From the NCBI GenBank assembly GCA_945859605.1, contig OX243815.1, positions 24,472,837 through 24,536,836 on the forward strand: DNA of 64,000 bases, read 5' to 3'. A program made the translations under genes and the position numbers. The notes beneath the pieces were generated by a model, which ran no database searches, was not told the DNA's origin, and saw nothing but the letters and a program-made list of their open reading frames with translations. Positions 1 through 11,109 of the stretch are shown in pieces (positions within the stretch are counted from its first letter, which is position 1; each line of letters starts with the position of its first letter). Source of the stretch: Lumbricus rubellus. Taxonomy: Eukaryota; Annelida; Clitellata; Crassiclitellata; Lumbricidae.

Positions 1-2787
1 AAGAGCATACCGTTCCTCATAACGTACACAGATCCTGAGGGGGATTTACTCCCCATCAACAATGATGAGAACTTTGTACGGGCACTGACTACTGCCAAAC
101 CATTATTACGGCTCGTCATACAGCATAAAGGTAACTGAATGCTGGCTGCATTAAAATTATATTGATTGGTGCTCTACTTACCGGTATTAGGAGAATCTTT
201 TGTTATGAAGACATATAGGTAAGTGACCATTTATTTCTACAAGTTGAAAGAGCAGTTATGGGCTACAGCACAGCTGTATTTGTGTGATAAATTATATGGA
301 TTTTATACATAAAGGCATAAAGCTTATGCTTCACAGCATAAATTACATCTAAGATGTAAGTCTCTTAATTAAAAGTAAGTAAGTAAGTATATTCTTTATT
401 AATCCAACTTGGCAACTGCATAACCGCACTTTGGTTTACATAAAATTAGGCATCATAGAGCATTCTTATTAAAAAACGTTTTCCTCATTAAGTTGTCTGC
501 CTGTGGGACAATTCGGTCTTGTGGTCTGGGGCGCATGGAATAGGGAGTGTCCTTATAGGAGGGAGGAGCAGATTGAAGAGGCTCCTATCTGCCTTTTCAC
601 ACAGCTGCTCCAATGTCGAGCTATCCTCTGGAATGTAGCGATGTCTAACGGGATGAGCCATCACGGACTGTAGTCTATTAGTCTAATTATAAGATAATTT
701 TCATAAAATTTGGTTAGGTTGTAGTTCCAGAATCATTTTGGCTATAGAAAATAGGTGATTTGCAGGACAGTCTGATTATAAGGCATCTCTTGCTATTGTT
801 CCAGAGACAGTTTTAATGAGTTTCTGGTTAATATTCATGTGCTTAAATGTTTGAATCCTGTGTATATTAATAACTAGGCATCAGTTGTGTATTTCGGTAT
901 ACACATACAGATGTCATAGTATATGTATTTAATCAACTGTATTTGTAGTTGTTGTGGCTCTAGTTTTGGTGTTTGTTAATTGAATACCAGTATTGTTTTG
1001 AACAATCAGCTCTGTATTGCAATGTGCAGTGTATGTGTCATTGATGTTTTAATTAAGTCTCTTGTAACAGGTGGTGGTGAATGATGCATAAAATTTGCAT
1101 TTTCAGGCTAGATGTGCTTTGTCATTGGTTACTTTGCATTGCTAATGGCTATAGTGTATAGATTTCTGAACAGAGTCTTGGTGACTTGCCAATATTATTA
1201 GCATGTTAATTTGACCTAGCAGCATGTACTTTGCAGAATTTGCGTTTTAAGGTAATCATTTCTGAAGTATTAAACAGTGCTGTTACCTAATAACAGTCCT
1301 GAAGTCTGTTAAAGTTGCATACAATGAAAAACTTAATTAGCCTAGCTTGTGCACTGCAGGGAGGAAATTTTTAGTTTAGACTTTATGTTTATAGTTGAAT
1401 ACTGATCATATTAAATGATGTAATGAAAGAACTGCTGAATTAATTTTTGTGACTACTTCATTTTCAGGGCTCATTGAAGCGTTTAGGGAATTAGCCTTTC
1501 AGGGAGACAATTGAAATAAAATTGAGATAAAAAAGGGAAAGATTGGATTAATTTTAGCTTGGGTTGTACAAGTCTCATACAACAATGCCTCATACGACTT
1601 TCTGTGATGTGAGAAAATGCAGTCAGATGTGACAGATATACAGCTAAAAGCCTGTATATTTTTGACTTATGTTATTGCATCATGTTTTAGTCTGTGCAAC
1701 TGATCAAAATTTTCACCAAGTTTGTCTTGTTCTAGAGTTATTTTCTGTAGAGTTATTTTCTGCTATAGGACAAGCAGTATAAATTGAAATGAGAACATTT
1801 TAATGGCATTCTCTTTGTAACATTATTTTGGATAAATTTTCTTATGTTATCGAATCATGGACCAAATTCAAATTGTAAGTTTCTTTGCATTGTAGATTAT
1901 TTATCCGAGTCACTGATCATTTGTTCACCTAAGTCGCTATTATGTTAACCTTCTGAATATAAGTTTTCTTAGGGTACTACGTAAAACTTTCATAACGTAA
2001 AGAATTTGTGCCAATTTGTTTTTCAGGTCAGAGTGAGTTCGAGGTGAATGGTTATGGAACTTATCAGCGCCGGCGAAACGTCATTACGAAGTTGTTGCCC
2101 GGAGACACCGCACGTCTTCGTCCTCACATTGCTATCGGTCTTCCAGAAGACTTCCGACGTGTATCGGCCATCATCGATGTCGACATCCTGCCCGAGACGC
2201 AGCGTCGTGTCAAGCTCATGAAGAATGGTTCTGAAAAGCCCCTCGGGTTTTACATTCGTGACGGGACAAGCATACGTGTGACACCTCATGGTCTTGAGAA
2301 GGTTCCAGGCATATTCGTATCACGACTGGTCCCTGGCGGTCTGGCAGAGGGAACCGGGCTGTTGGCGGTAAACGACGAAGTGCTTGAAGTGAACGGCATT
2401 GAGGTTGCCGGGAAAACCCTCGATCAGGTGACGGACATGATGGTTGCCAACAGCGCGAATCTAATCGTCACGATAAAACCAGTCAACCAGCACAACAACG
2501 TTTCGCCACACAGAGGCGGAAACGTGCGTGGCTCTCAGAAATCCTGGGACTCTTACCAGTCTGTGCCTTCCGCTGCTGCGTCAAATCCGGACAGCAATCC
2601 GCCGGCTGCTGATGACGATGAGGACGAAATTCAGGATTATGATTTGCCACCCATTGTCGCCGACGAAAGACAGGCTACCGTAGCGACAGATGTAGAAAAA
2701 TCTAACAACAACATTGCCATGAAAGACAGCAGACAGGGCTCTGGTGGTTCTCGCGAGATTGAACCCATACGTGTTGAGACTTTATAG
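1..2787 (+). CDS. PARD6: PAR-6 cell polarity protein, 3' part (last two coding exons)
   Basis: PAR-6 is the cytoplasmic adaptor that joins CDC42, atypical PKC and PAR-3 in the apical polarity complex. Visible exons are 1-130 and 2027-2787; the 5' part lies outside the window. Exon 1-130 encodes the end of a PB1 domain with the acidic stretch [15 protein letters not shown], the surface that pairs with aPKC. It ends one base into a Gly codon before a GT donor, and the exon after the TTTCAG acceptor at 2026 supplies the other two bases, so the phases agree. The large last exon carries the semi-CRIB ([17 protein letters not shown], about 2140-2190) and a PDZ domain with the PLGFYIRDG carboxylate-binding loop and [17 protein letters not shown] (about 2240-2480). 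A low-complexity acidic tail follows, then TAG at 2785. Identity to animal PAR-6 across CRIB-PDZ is obvious by eye. The GTG at 2008 is inside the intron and is not a start. Confidence 0.96.
131..2026 (+). other. PARD6 intron
   Basis: This intron separates the PB1 exon from the CRIB-PDZ exon. Donor GTAACT, acceptor TTTTTCAG. Near 371-420 there is an AAGTAAGTAAGTA run followed by TTCTTTATTAATCC. The same kind of start recurs near 6005, 8788 and 32104 and looks like the reversed tail of a heavily truncated retroposon. Otherwise I see AT-rich unique sequence. Confidence 0.7.
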
Positions 2788-2811
2788 CCGATTGTTTGCT
2801 GAGTCCTGTGT

Positions 2812-2817
2812 AATAAA
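2812..2817 (+). other. Candidate poly(A) signal for PARD6
   Basis: AATAAA lies 25 bases after the PARD6 stop codon. It is very close to the stop, so a second AATAAA at 3444-3449 may be the main one; that choice would put the first two micro-MITE copies inside the 3' UTR. Confidence 0.4.
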
Positions 2818-3142
2818 AATGTTTAAAAAATGTTAGTCAAGTCTTTGTAGAATAATGGCGATGTCTGGGTTCTGATAATTAATTGCACAACCATGAAATT
2901 TATTATGTTGTCACTTTTTTTATGAACTTGGCTACAGTTTAAGCACCATTTTACAGCTTTTATTGGAAAAGCTTCCTTGCCCTGCTCTTTAAACTTTTGT
3001 CGTTGGCAGTTTTAGTTTGATTGACTTGAGCATTTGCCATTTTGAGATGAAATTATTTTTTATTGCATGTGATATGATTATCTGCTTGAGTAGCAAGTGA
3101 ACTTAATGATGAAGATTATTTTGCGCTTCAGATTCAGAGCAG

Positions 3143-3204
3143 CCTTTAATGCCGAGATGGTAGTAAATGGTATGGGAAATCCTATACCCTCCAGCATTAA
3201 AGGG
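3143..3204 (+). mobile_element. Micro-MITE copy 1, piggyBac-like (about 62 bp)
   Basis: Begins CCTTTAATGCCGAGATGG and ends CCAGCATTAAAGGG, followed by TTAA. The ends are inverted repeats of each other, and the TTAA with CCCTTT-type end is the piggyBac superfamily signature. A second copy lies 49 bases away in opposite orientation and a third at 8601. Confidence 0.65.
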
Positions 3205-3253
3205 TTAAGGCTTTATACTGTGACACATGCAGAAGTCAACAGTAAGGTATTAA

Positions 3254-3316
3254 TCCTTTAATGCCGGAGGGTATAGGATTTCCAATACCATTTACTACCA
3301 TCTCGGCATTAAAGGG
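3254..3316 (-). mobile_element. Micro-MITE copy 2, inverted relative to copy 1
   Basis: The same 63-bp unit in reverse orientation, flanked on both sides by TTAA (3250-3253 and 3317-3320). With copy 1 it forms a head-to-head inverted pair whose transcript could fold into a stem of about 60 bp. Confidence 0.7.
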
Positions 3317-3884
3317 TTAAAGATATTATAATAATCATGGTGGTATTAAATTCGATTTGTTTCTGGTATTGTAGATTGTATGTGTATGATATGGTGCTAT
3401 AGAGGTTATCTTGTATTACATTATGCTGTAGCATTGCTGTGCAAATAAATTATGAATAGTAATTAGTAATTGCATAAAGAGCAACACTGTTGTAAAGAGT
3501 GATCAAGGGCCTTTGTTTAAACTTTGGAAAAATCGATGTCTTGTATTAACGTTGATGGTATATTTATCATTTACTGGTGCTGCGGAGAAACTACGAAAGC
3601 TACTTCACCTAGAGTTGGTACATAGAACTTTTGTATACCATATGTGCCTATAATAATTAATAACCTGTATGTAGCAGTATGATCTGTTGGTGGAAAGATT
3701 TGATTTAGGCATGCTGTTTGCTTCCCAACTTTTATGCAATGTTCTGCCTTGATTCATCACTTTTGTGTTTATCATTCAATAGCAGCAGGTTTTATGGTCT
3801 GATTTCACCAAGTTCAGCTCATCCTTTCTAAGTCATTGTATTAGTTCGAGTTTATGTCTTTGCTGCATGAGCACATTTTTCTTC

Positions 3885-4308
3885 AGGCGTAGAAAAAAAA
3901 TTGTTGTGTTTCCGGTAACCCGACCGACCCATTTTTACGGCCGCAACTCAAATATTTTTGTAAAAAAATTTTAAAAAAAAAATTTAAAAACTTTTTTCAA
4001 AAAATTTAATTTTTAAAAAAAATATTTTTTTTAACATTTGTATTGACATAACATAAGAGACGTCAACAAAATGAAATTAATAGGACTGTTTCTAGAGCAG
4101 GTTTAGGTGCAGACAGTCGGGAAAAATAGGCAGTTTATACTTGCTTAGAACACATACTTTGTTTCAGCGTGCAAAAAAGACTAGTGGGGTATACTTTTTC
4201 GGATAGTCACTGCATAAAAATATTTTACCAAAATAAAAATATTTTCCGACCTACCGACCCAATTTTTTTTAGCTCTGTTACCAGAAACACAACATTTTTT
4301 TTAGGCCT
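3885..4308. mobile_element. MITE with about 35-bp terminal inverted repeats
   Basis: The left end reads TTGTTGTGTTTCCGGTAAC after an A-run, and the right end is its reverse complement with few mismatches (GTTACCAGAAACACAACA before a T-run). The outermost bases are AGGCGTA on the left and its near complement TAGGCCT on the right. The interior is A/T-rich and non-coding. I could not find a convincing target-site duplication, so the superfamily is open. Confidence 0.55.
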
Positions 4309-7300
4309 CATGTAGAAATGATAGCTAAGAAGACTTGTGCTTGAGAGGAGAATAAAGGTGAAAGAAAGTGTTGCCCAATTTGCAGACCTGCATTGTAATA
4401 CAAGGCTCCAAACGTCTAAGGCACCAATCGAAAGTCAAGTATTAGGCACCTGTTTGTGTTCACGAGAGTATGGAAACACACGTAGTGCTGAGGAAGCAAC
4501 ACTTAACACTGGTTTTTGTTCTCTCAAGTTTATGGAATTGAACATATATTGATTTCTTTCCTGTTTGTATTTATTTAATATTACAAACACAATCTATAGC
4601 TAATACTTTGATATTGCATTGTGGTTTATAAACATTAATTGCACTAATTATTTAGAATATATGATGCTTATGGTTTCAATTTAATTGTTGACCCGAAATC
4701 CCATATCACGCATGCACATGCATATATACTGAAAGTTAGAATCACAAAATTCTGCAATTGTTTCTTCTTGGTTGGTGAGGTTTCAAGCAGTTCAAGAAAA
4801 GTCAATCGACTACCATTTGCTGTGTTTGGATTATGACCAGGTACTTAAGATATTTAAACATCTTGAATCTCATGAGTTGCCCTGTGATGAGAACTGAGAA
4901 GTAAAGAAGTTTTGTGACTTACCTGCTTTAATGATGTTTTTAGCACAGCGTGGTAGCCACACGTTGTATCATTAAACAAATTGATGCTATTGCCGTTCAG
5001 ATGCATAAATATTTTCACATTCGTACATATCATAGGTTTCATGTTTTCTGTTTGGGATGTATTGAACTGAGTGTGAGTGACTAATATATTGGTCTTACCA
5101 TGCAGCATTGAAGTCCTTGCAGTTGTTTTTTTGCTGTACATCACGAGATCACTTGTACAGGTCAAACCCAATTGTAGCCATCGGTTTCACTCTTGTCGCA
5201 GCATATAGGAAATATTACGTTGTCTTGTTTGTATTCTTTATTATCATGTGACTGCTTTTGAGTGATGTGATTTGTGAATTAGTTTGATTGATATGCGATT
5301 TTGCTTTGTTGCCTTATAATCTTTCCGTTACTTAGTTCAGTTTTCAACGTCTAAACTACTGCATTACACTGAAATTATATGTGTTTTTTTAAATCAGATA
5401 TTCAAGATATTTTAAGATATTCAAGATACTTTGACGTACAGCTTATTGAGTTCAATTTTAAAATGCAGTGGTTCACAAGCGTAAAAACGCGCAATCAAGG
5501 CTTGATGTTATGTTATGATATTTTTTATTTCGTCGTTGATATTACCATGAAACCCTAAAACATTGAATGTTGACTGTGTTGTGGACAGGCAAATGTGAAT
5601 AACATTACAATCAAAAGCTATGAATAATTGGTCATTCAGGTTGCGTCCTAAGAAAATGTTGTGCCCTTTAAATGCTAAATGGATGTATCAAAACATGTAC
5701 ACATACGTGTACATAGACTGTAATGATTCATGTACATCTGCCATGCTTAAATGTTGTCTGATGTGAGAACGACGACAAGAATGCCCACGGACATCAGTAG
5801 TCTAGCAATATGGTAAAATCATTGTCGTCTTTACGCTGGCCGAAATGCTGCCTTCTTTAATTACTCTGTTGCGGTATTGGGAATAGATTATGCCATGCCA
5901 ATTGTGTATTACGTATAGAATAGAATGCTTTGTTATCTTACGTCTGCTCTTTTTTTTATTTGATTGGAGGAGTAAGACATCAACGAAAGTTTTCTAAGCA
6001 TTGTAATAGTGAGTAAGTATATTCTTTGTTTTAACAGCTGGCAAAGACACACTTTGGTGCACGTATTTGTAAGTGTTACTACAGGTATTACATGCTAGCC
6101 ATAAGTCTTCCTCGTGAGATTATTAACGTTGAGCAGTATTCGGTTATGCACTCTTATTTTAAAGGCGTAGACCAGTTTTCTTTGATTACGATATTTGTAA
6201 TTGCGTACAGAAGGTTCCATTTTTGATCTGGTGATGCAGATACTGTGTTTCCTTGTTTGCATTTGTTGCAGATATTACAGTTCAACACAGATTTTTTTGC
6301 AGCTGATAGAAAATGTTGATGAGTAACGTTGTTTTTGCAGTAGAAGTATTAATAACTAGTCGTGATATTAAATGAAAAACGTACTGAGCAATTATTATAA
6401 CGTTATAATTATGTCTATTATAATCCAATATCATAGGTGTTGAATATTGTCAGTATATAATTAGATATATTAAGTTTAGTAACAGTACTACTATACTACT
6501 ATATTATTGTGCATGTAGTGTTGGAGGGACCAAAGCTGTATTGCTTAATTGTAAAATGTAATCTGACATTTATAAAGCACCACCTCAAGAATAAACTCAT
6601 CTGTGTAATTAATGTGTGACTTAATTCTGTAATATAAATAACAATGGATGGAATTAAATGAAACGTGCTTCTTGGCATCCTGTTCAAAAGACTGTTCAGT
6701 GTACAACTCGGATAATGATATAATTATGTGAATATTATGCTCTTGTCTATGATGGTGCCCTTTTTCAATAATAATAATAATAATAAGACGATATATATAT
6801 AGCGCCGTAGCTCAGCAATTGAGCAAGGCCAACTTATGAGAATTGAGGTAACTTAAAACTGCTCCAATTATTTCATTACACAAAGGAGAGTCTGTCCTTG
6901 TTATCAAAGTAAAAAATTCTTGCCAGATGCATGTTTGTTTACCATCAAGATGTCCCTGAATCTCGCTTCAAGACAGTGTCTTTTATTCCATTCACAGACA
7001 GACATGACTTTGTTTATGATGGAATGACCCAGAAGTAACAATGGATGATTATAAACTTGACCTTGGCACTATTCATGTCTAGTACTTGTCAGCTTCTTAA
7101 GTTGTGTTCATTTGAATGGAGCCACAGTTTAGCAACAGCTTATGACTATGGACTATTGAAGTCGTTGCCATGAAAAAAATTATTTTGGCGTATTACAGCT
7201 CAGTTTTGTGTTCATTATAACGAGCAATTGTATCCGTAAAGTAATGTATAGAAGGCAATTAAAATCTGTTCCATTAATTTATAATATATGATCAGACCAA

Positions 7301-7354
7301 CCATAATGGACAATGGTTATGTGTGAATTTTTGGCTGATTATTTAGCACAGGAT

Positions 7355-7400
7355 TGAAGGGGCGCTATAACAAGTGCGCATACAAATAAACAAACTATAT
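7355..7400 (+). repeat. SINE tail fragment
   Basis: Reads GGGGCGCTATAACAAGTGCG followed by a CATACAAATAAACAAAC-like end. This matches the last about 45 bases of the full tRNA-derived SINE at 23235-23462. Confidence 0.6.
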
Positions 7401-8099
7401 CGCATGGTACAAATTTGACCACCAATGATTTAGAAGTGTCCTGCCAAACTATTAAATTTCCTTGTGCATTAGTGAAACTACAGCAATGTGCGTACCATGA
7501 ACTAAATTGTCAAATTTTACCTGAAATGTTTGTACAAATGTATACTTGTATATTGAGATGTTTAGCTTTTGGGACGAGACAGGGTGTGACATACAAATGC
7601 CAGTTGCCAATTTTTACCAAATATATACTGTGCCTCTGCATGCAGTATTAATGCTTTCATGTTTCAAATCTTTGCATAATAGAATTTTTCAAATGTTGAA
7701 CCACCCCAAAGAGGTTGAGTTTATGGTTCAAAAATTGTTAGAATAATTGCACTGTATGAATTTCGTGGCTCGCCTGTATGTAAGCTGATTTCTTTTGACA
7801 GATTTGTGGGTAATGAGCTTTGAATTTTTTACTTGGCAGCAGTCATTTAATAGCTACAAGTATAATGTTTAAAGAATCCATGTGTTCAGCTTCTTACAGT
7901 CGTGCTATAGGGATAATGGGATATGGAACTTTTTGGACACATTTATAGGTGTATCATGTGATTCATGTATATGACGTGTAGAGATGTCATTTTCACACAA
8001 GCCTAATACATGTTAGTTAACATCGTCTTAATTCTTGGGGAGATATGACATGTATGTGTAAATGTATCTTGCCTTCAACTGCACGTTTTAAATATTTAC

Positions 8100-8165
8100 C
8101 CATCTTATTGAGCCACTGAGATGTTCCTGAAAGGTGCTATATAAATGCTGAGATGTATATTGGAC
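8100..8165 (+). repeat. LINE/SINE 3' tail fragment
   Basis: The motif CTGAAAGGTGCTATATAAATGC preceded by GAGCCACTGAGATG is a diverged copy of the tail shared by the LINE at 8944 and the SINE at 23235. This is a 5'-truncated insertion carrying little beyond the tail. Confidence 0.5.
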
Positions 8166-8600
8166 TGTGCTGTTGTTATTGGTGATTTAATAAATGATTT
8201 GAATTGAATGAACATACACATATGCTTATATTGAACTTTTGTAGCCATGCTTGAACAAACCCTGTCACAAAGTTGGAAGAGTTCATCTGTGAGAATTGGG
8301 GCAGGTTAGGAAGTGGTCTTAAATTGAGTCATACTGAATGTGTTCACCAGAATCAATTACAATTCCGCACTACGTCCAATAAAAGATTTGAGTGGTCAAA
8401 GTGTGTTTGTTGGTGTATGGCCAAAAGTGCCAACATCTTCATGAACATTATTTTGATGGTACTCTATGGGGGGTCATGAGTCCTATTTTAGGCTTGCTTT
8501 CAGAGGGAGCATGAGAACAACAATAGCTCCTCAGTTTGTAAGTTTGGGTGACTGTCAAACTGGCTAGCAGAATAAAAAAATTTGGATGTTGCTTTAATAG

Positions 8601-8663
8601 CCCTTTAATGCCGGAGGGTATAGAATTTTCCATACTATTTACTACCATCTCGGCATTAAAGGG
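8601..8663 (-). mobile_element. Micro-MITE copy 3, piggyBac-like
   Basis: The same 63-bp unit as at 3143 and 3254: starts CCCTTTAATGCCGGAGGG and ends CGGCATTAAAGGG with TTAA following at 8664. On the left a TTAA sits three bases outside the element, so that edge is imperfect. Confidence 0.65.
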
Positions 8664-8943
8664 TTAAATGTGTTCCTATGTATCACTGACTATTGAGGTT
8701 TCCCAAAGCTAGTGATTGATTCTGTTTTTAAGTGGGAACTTTGGCAGCTCTGGCTATGTTGAATAATAGTTAAAAGTGTACAGAACAAGTAAGTAAGTAT
8801 CGACTTGAATTCTCAATTGCAAACCCAATTAAGAGTTACAAATGACATTATACATAAGCATATACATTGTAGGCCTACAAAATATACATTCAAGAACAAT
8901 AATAATCAGAATATAGCATAAAAATAAGAAATGTTCTTTGCAT

Positions 8944-9575
8944 GTTTCATTTCATTTAATTTCATTTCAGGCATTTATATAGCGCCTCTTCAAGAATATC
9001 TACTCAGAAGCGCTCCCGACCCAACCACGGCTAAAGAGAACAGTCTTAAGAGCAGAGTAGAACGTAGTCTCGAAGGCTCGAGGTATTAGACGTAGTTCCA
9101 CAGGGAGCCCATTCCAGGTTGCAGGGCCAACAACAGAAAAGGCACGGCGCTGCGCAATAGAAGTGCGTGACCAGGGGACAAGAAGCTCAGCCTGCTTAGA
9201 AGAGCGAAGAGAGCCACGGCGCTGGACGCTCAGGGTGGAGCAACAGAGCTCCTGTAAATAGACAGGGGCCACACCCGCAAGACAGCGCCATACCAAGGAA
9301 GATATTCGGTAAGTGACCCTTTGTGAGAAAGGGAGCCAGTGCAAGACATCCCGCATATAGTCAGTGACATGGCCGAATTTTGGGATGCGACCGACAAGGC
9401 GTGCCGCAGAGCGCAAGACCCGATCCAAGCACCCAACCCGAGTCACCGGCAGACCCACATAGAGGGCGCTGCAATAGTCTAAACGTGAGACAACGAAAGA
9501 GTGGATAAGCGTTAAGGCAGCGCTGAAAGTTAAGGAGCGGAGCACCACTCTAAGCTCACGCAATTGGTAAATGTT
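8944..9575 (-). mobile_element. CR1-like non-LTR retrotransposon, 5'-truncated 3' end
   Basis: The minus strand encodes the C-terminal end of a LINE reverse transcriptase, with the hallmarks SRLDYCSALYVGLP, RSAARLVGRIPKFGHVTDYM, LHWLPFSQRVTYRISSL and FSVVGPATWNGLPVELR, ending at a TAG (9000-9002 on the plus strand). The catalytic domain is missing, so this copy cannot move by itself. After the stop come about 55 bases of 3' tail (ATTCTTGAAGAGGCGCTATA) and an A/T-rich AAATGA-type end, as in CR1-clade elements that end in short repeats rather than poly(A). The TAG stop sits inside the tail motif that recurs in the SINEs of this window. Confidence 0.85.
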
Positions 9576-9898
9576 AGATATTGAGGGAATGAAATAATGA
9601 GTAGATATAGGTAGTAGGTCTATGCAATTAAGGGTAGTATGGTTTAGTTGTGTTAGTGAGAGTGATAGCATTTGATGGCGATTGGTTGATAAAGCCTGCA
9701 CGTGTAAACAGATAGATGTCAGAAGGTGGTGGGTGTTTTTTTAACTGCCTTGGACTGTGTGCACGTAAAGTAAGACCTGTATATACGAGTTGAAGTGTGG
9801 CTATGCTGTGGTGGTCCACCATTCACAAAACTGTCGAACACGATATGCAGCAAGTCGGGTCTCTTGAAAGTCGCCAAGAAGAGACAGTTGTATCAGGA
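9576..9898. other. Intergenic, nothing recognised
   Basis: No gene or repeat is identified between the LINE fragment and the GC-rich inverted-repeat element. The open frame that continues upstream of the LINE homology loses all RT resemblance near 9575. Confidence 0.5.
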
Positions 9899-10547
9899 GG
9901 TGACCGGACAAAACCCCCCCTGGACAAAAACTCCCCCGGACAAAACCCCCCCGGACAGAAACCCCCCTGATTTAGCCTAGGACATTAACCCCCCCCGGAC
10001 AATCCCCCCCCCTTTGCTGGCAAAGTGCAGGTAGGCCTACAATTTGTTTAAACTTAGGCTAATTATCGAGTTCCCGTGCTGTGTCAACTAATTAGTGTCG
10101 TACGGATAAACACCTGTCGCTGTCATTCAGGCGTGAACTTATAACTTGTTAGTGCCATTCAGTCACTCCGATATGAAGCTAGTACCTGTTGGTGTAATCT
10201 AGGACAGCATGAATCGTTGTCATCAATCCAGCTTCCATTTAAGAAGGAGTATTTTCATCAATCCAGCTTCCACTTGAGAAAGAGTATTTTCATCAATCCA
10301 GCTTCTATTTAAGCAAGAACATTTTCATCAATCCAGCTTCTATTTAAGTAAAATTTATTTGTATCAATCCGGCTTCTATTTATATAGCGAGAATTCTTTT
10401 CATCAATCCAACTTGCGTACTTAGGACACCGTTTTATAGTACGACAACTTATGTGCAATATATCCTACCAGGGGGGGGGGTTATGTCCTACCCTGGGGAG
10501 GTTTCTGTCCGGGGGGTTTTTGTCCGGGTTTTTTTTGTCCTACAACC
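9899..10547. mobile_element. Inverted-repeat element with C-rich/G-rich ends and 9-bp duplication
   Basis: The left end is a run of C-blocks separated by GGACAAAA (about 9905-10012). The right end carries the complementary G-blocks with TTTTGTCC (about 10468-10540). The sequence GTATCAGGA occurs immediately outside both ends (9890-9898 and 10548-10556), a credible 9-bp target-site duplication. The interior holds a minisatellite (10210-10420). No transposase is visible, so this is a non-autonomous element; a 9-bp duplication would suit a Mutator-like enzyme, but the ends do not prove it. Confidence 0.65.
10210..10420. repeat. Minisatellite inside the 9899-10547 element
   Basis: About six imperfect copies of a 35-45 bp unit containing CATCAATCCAGCTTCTATTT. 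The same unit appears in a second, otherwise different element at 25605-26084. Confidence 0.8.
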
Positions 10548-10556
10548 GTATCAGGA

Positions 10557-11109
10557 AGCCTTTCCCTCGGTCCCAAAGGTGGCCACAAAGTAGGTGGGAT
10601 TAATCAGATGTTTCTGTGTCCTGTTACAATATCTATTTAACTCAAGTCTACCGAGCTCTGGGCGTAGAACTTAGAAGCACTATCCTGCTGCCTTTTGGAA
10701 GATGAAATACTCCGTTAATTGCTTCAATAATGCTTGGTAAAATCCCTGCAGTAGTAGAACACGTGGACAATAATTTATTGTCCATTAACCTTAACAGCCG
10801 TACGATGCATAGCAATGAAAAGCAATGACGTTATAACTCTTCGGCTACGTATTTAAAGACATCACTTTTTATTTTCCCAGAAGTCAAATTTCGAACCATT
10901 GAGATGAAAAATATTTATAAAATAATATCACGTTCAGAACACAATATCTATATTTAAATTGTAGAAGTATCTATGGTTCAGAATGGGGTCAGATTTCTGT
11001 GTATAATAATTGGCTTGATTAGAGGTGTATGTCACATGCACTGCAAAAGTAGGCCTACTATTAGAGGAAGAAAATTAATATTATTTACTTGTTAATTTTG
11101 GGCTTCGGA
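10557..11109 (+). promoter_or_regulatory. Upstream region of PEPD
   Basis: This AT-rich region directly precedes the prolidase start codon and should contain its promoter and 5' UTR. I see no clear TATA box at a useful distance and no repeat. Confidence 0.35.

Larger units (their letters stand above)
4309..8600. other. Intergenic, no gene recognised
   Basis: AT-rich sequence. Several short open frames of 60-105 codons have no recognisable protein character and no exon-like context. It includes fragments of the retroposon tail family (7355-7400 and 8100-8165), a short TAA repeat near 6775-6790 and the AAGTAAGTA-type start near 6005. Confidence 0.6.
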
